A stretch of DNA of 6,619 nucleotides, from positions 1-6,619 of the forward strand of contig JAXJSP010000004.1 of assembly GCA_036310005.1 (NCBI GenBank). The letters are read 5' to 3'. Source of the stretch: JAXJSP01 sp036310005 (GTDB lineage: Bacteria > Bacillota > Clostridia > Oscillospirales > Acutalibacteraceae). Positions 5,102 to 6,619 of the stretch are shown in pieces (within the stretch, counting starts at the first letter, position 1; every line of letters starts with the position of its first letter). The notes below the pieces were generated by a model. The model made no database searches. It was given only the letters and a program-made list of their open reading frames with translations, and was not told the DNA's origin. A program made the position numbers and the translations under genes.

Positions 5102-6619
5102 TTATTTATGCTTTTGCAAGATTAAAACAGATATGTTAAAAAGGTATCCAGACATTCTCTCAATGTTTCTCACCGGGGATAGAGACAAGTTAATCATATC
5201 GTCTTTTGTTTTTGCAACACCATTTCTCTTGCCATTCTTTCTCTTTTTAGTGATTTCTTCCTGTTCTTTGATGATGGAATATCCTGCTTCATAAACATCT
5301 GCTGCATCACCTTTTCCTATGAGTTTTCTTGCATCGGCAAGTGTTTCTTCAATAGGTTTAAGGATTTCATTGTATAAGTACCTGAGTTCATCCAAACTCA
5401 TCTCACTAAGGTTTTTCTCACCGTACTTGGCACGAAGTTCTGTCAACATCTCATAAATAACATCATCAAACTCGCCTGAATACATAGGGTCACTATGACT
5501 ACGAAGTTTTTCATACTCATCCTTCAATGCTTGGAGTTTTTCTTTGGTTTGTTCTCTCTTTTGTTGTGCCTTGTTAATCTCTCCATTTTTTAAATAAATA
5601 GAAGTATCCGTGTTGATAAGAGTACAAACATCAATTATTGCCTCGGCAAGTCCTTGAGGAACATACAAGTGGTCTGTAGGATTTTGAAGCATTCGCTCAA
5701 GTTTTTGCTTGAGTCCCTTGATTTTATGCCTCATAGCAGTTTTATTTCTACTCTCAACTGCTTTTTTGCGAGACTCTTGATTGCGAGTAATAAGTTCTTT
5801 TGTAGTCTTTGCAACCTTTTCCTTATACTGCTTAAGATACTCATTATCCTTTTGCTTTTGTCTCTTTATAGCGAGAGTCTTCTCACGATTAAGGACATTT
5901 TGCAACGGATTGGTAGCCTCAAGTCTGAGCAGTTGTCGGTCATAGGTATTGATACGATTAGCAATCTGCTTTGCCTCAAACTGAAGTTCCTTTCTCCGTG
6001 AAGGTTCTACACCATCCTTTGTAAACAGTTTCTTTTGAATTTTAGAAAGTCTCTGTTCCTCTGCCTCGATTTGAGAAATTTTTTCCTTATACTCTGCGAG
6101 TTTGTTTTTCTCAATATCGTTTTGAGTCACACTCTCAAGTGCATTTGCAAGTATGCTTCGAGTGGTGGTAGTGGAGTCTCGGTCTGATAATTTTACTCCT
6201 CGTCCGAAATTAGAAGAGCTGTTGCCAATACCAGTTCGTCTGTCGGTTTCTTCCACGAATTGAGTTTCATTAGCATTTTTTCTAAATGCTGATTTGTCGG
6301 CAGAAGGTCGGTTGTTACGATTACTCGGATTGTTTTCTCCTTCAATCCCTTCTCTCTCATTACTGTTATCAGCATATCGAGAAGTTCCTTTTCCTTTGGG
6401 TCTAATTCCATCTCCGTATTTGACATAATTGTTATTCCTTCCTTTAAGAGTTTTAGTGTGTTTTACAATACTAAAATTTATTTTATCAGCATTGCGAATA
6501 AAATAAAAATCATTGCTATTTAAAACACCATATTCACCAAGATTTATAATATCTATGATAGGTATGTCTTCTACTGCTATATCACCATACAATTGAGTTC
6601 GTGCAGAGTTTACTGCAGC
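5102..6619 (-). CDS. 3' part of a phage/integrative-element-type large coiled-coil protein, apparently truncated
   Basis: The frame is open through the right edge (nine codons, AAVNSARTQ, precede the TTG at 6592), so the 505 visible residues lack the true N-terminus. Numbering from the TTG: residues 1-50 look folded (PIIDIINLGEYG, NSNDFYFIRNADKINFSIVK); 50-140 are a polar Asn/Arg/Ser/Gly-rich linker ending RGVKLSDRDS; 155-300 are highly charged, Lys/Glu/Gln-rich and probably coiled coil; then NPTDHLYVPQGLAEAIIDVCTLINTDT (304-330) and more helical charged segments to about 470. The linker ending SDRDS followed by charged helices and NPTD-x-YVP resembles very large multidomain proteins carried by phages and integrative elements of gut Clostridia. 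I recognise the style, not a named domain. After RNIERMSGY (about 475-483) the protein ends in an unrelated hydrophobic tail (LFNISVLILQ) and stops beside the tRNA promoter, which suggests a deletion junction near 5140-5150. It is probably a non-functional remnant. An alternative-frame reading within it (6193-6426) is treated as a finding. Confidence 0.7.
   Translation of the reverse strand, partial: AAVNSARTQLYGDIAVEDIPIIDIINLGEYGVLNSNDFYFIRNADKINFSIVKHTKTLKGRNNNYVKYGDGIRPKGKGTSRYADNSNEREGIEGENNPSNRNNRPSADKSAFRKNANETQFVEETDRRTGIGNSSSNFGRGVKLSDRDSTTTTRSILANALESVTQNDIEKNKLAEYKEKISQIEAEEQRLSKIQKKLFTKDGVEPSRRKELQFEAKQIANRINTYDRQLLRLEATNPLQNVLNREKTLAIKRQKQKDNEYLKQYKEKVAKTTKELITRNQESRKKAVESRNKTAMRHKIKGLKQKLERMLQNPTDHLYVPQGLAEAIIDVCTLINTDTSIYLKNGEINKAQQKREQTKEKLQALKDEYEKLRSHSDPMYSGEFDDVIYEMLTELRAKYGEKNLSEMSLDELRYLYNEILKPIEETLADARKLIGKGDAADVYEAGYSIIKEQEEITKKRKNGKRNGVAKTKDDMINLSLSPVRNIERMSGYLFNISVLILQKHK

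Noticed and set aside
5654..6001. 115-codon plus-strand open frame rich in Leu, opposite the phage-type protein
   Set aside because: It is the expected complement of Lys/Glu-rich coiled-coil codons and has no independent support.

Overview
The window looks like chromosomal DNA of a low-GC anaerobe, most likely a gut-type Clostridia (Bacillota). I infer this from the AT-rich codons and spacers, AGGAG-type ribosome binding sites with TTG and GTG starts, sigma-A-like promoters, a clostridial-style single-cluster ferredoxin, a lipoyl-less E2-like protein, and a phage-type coiled-coil protein of a kind I associate with gut Firmicutes. No species can be named from the sequence.

Layout. (1) Positions 1-133 hold a long forked inverted repeat with T-runs on both strands, downstream of a minus-strand gene. 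(2) 134-2677 is a minus-strand pair: an E2-like acyltransferase-domain protein (1769-2677) followed by an AGCS sodium:alanine/glycine symporter (134-1696), with a terminator hairpin between them. (3) 2678-2875 is a divergent promoter region. (4) 2876-4401 is a plus-strand pair: a 76-residue unknown protein and an electrogenic-type CPA2 cation/proton antiporter, each with a good extended -10 promoter. (5) A 21-bp perfect hairpin at 4398-4442 lies between the antiporter and a convergent 70-residue 4Fe-4S ferredoxin, and both stop codons are inside it. (6) 4629-4946 has no gene. It holds an array of six small palindromes of different sequence, spaced by copies of the 9-mer ATTACATAC or its complement GTATGTAAT, and then a strong terminator. 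(7) A tRNA-Ser(GGA) gene on the minus strand (4947-5038) has its own promoter. (8) 5102-6619 is the 3' part of a large coiled-coil, phage/integrative-element-type protein. It is open through the right edge and appears truncated next to the tRNA promoter.

How it fits together. The two transporters probably handle sodium and proton traffic: sodium-driven amino-acid uptake, and Na+/H+ exchange. They are divergently transcribed, and nothing in the sequence proves co-regulation. The ferredoxin is a general electron carrier with no obvious partner here. The right part (array, tRNA, phage remnant) looks like an accessory boundary, where an element has decayed beside a tRNA gene.

The best candidate for something undescribed is the palindrome array at 4755-4913: constant linkers, variable but perfectly self-complementary stems, and a change of linker orientation in the middle. 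I do not recognise it as a named repeat family.
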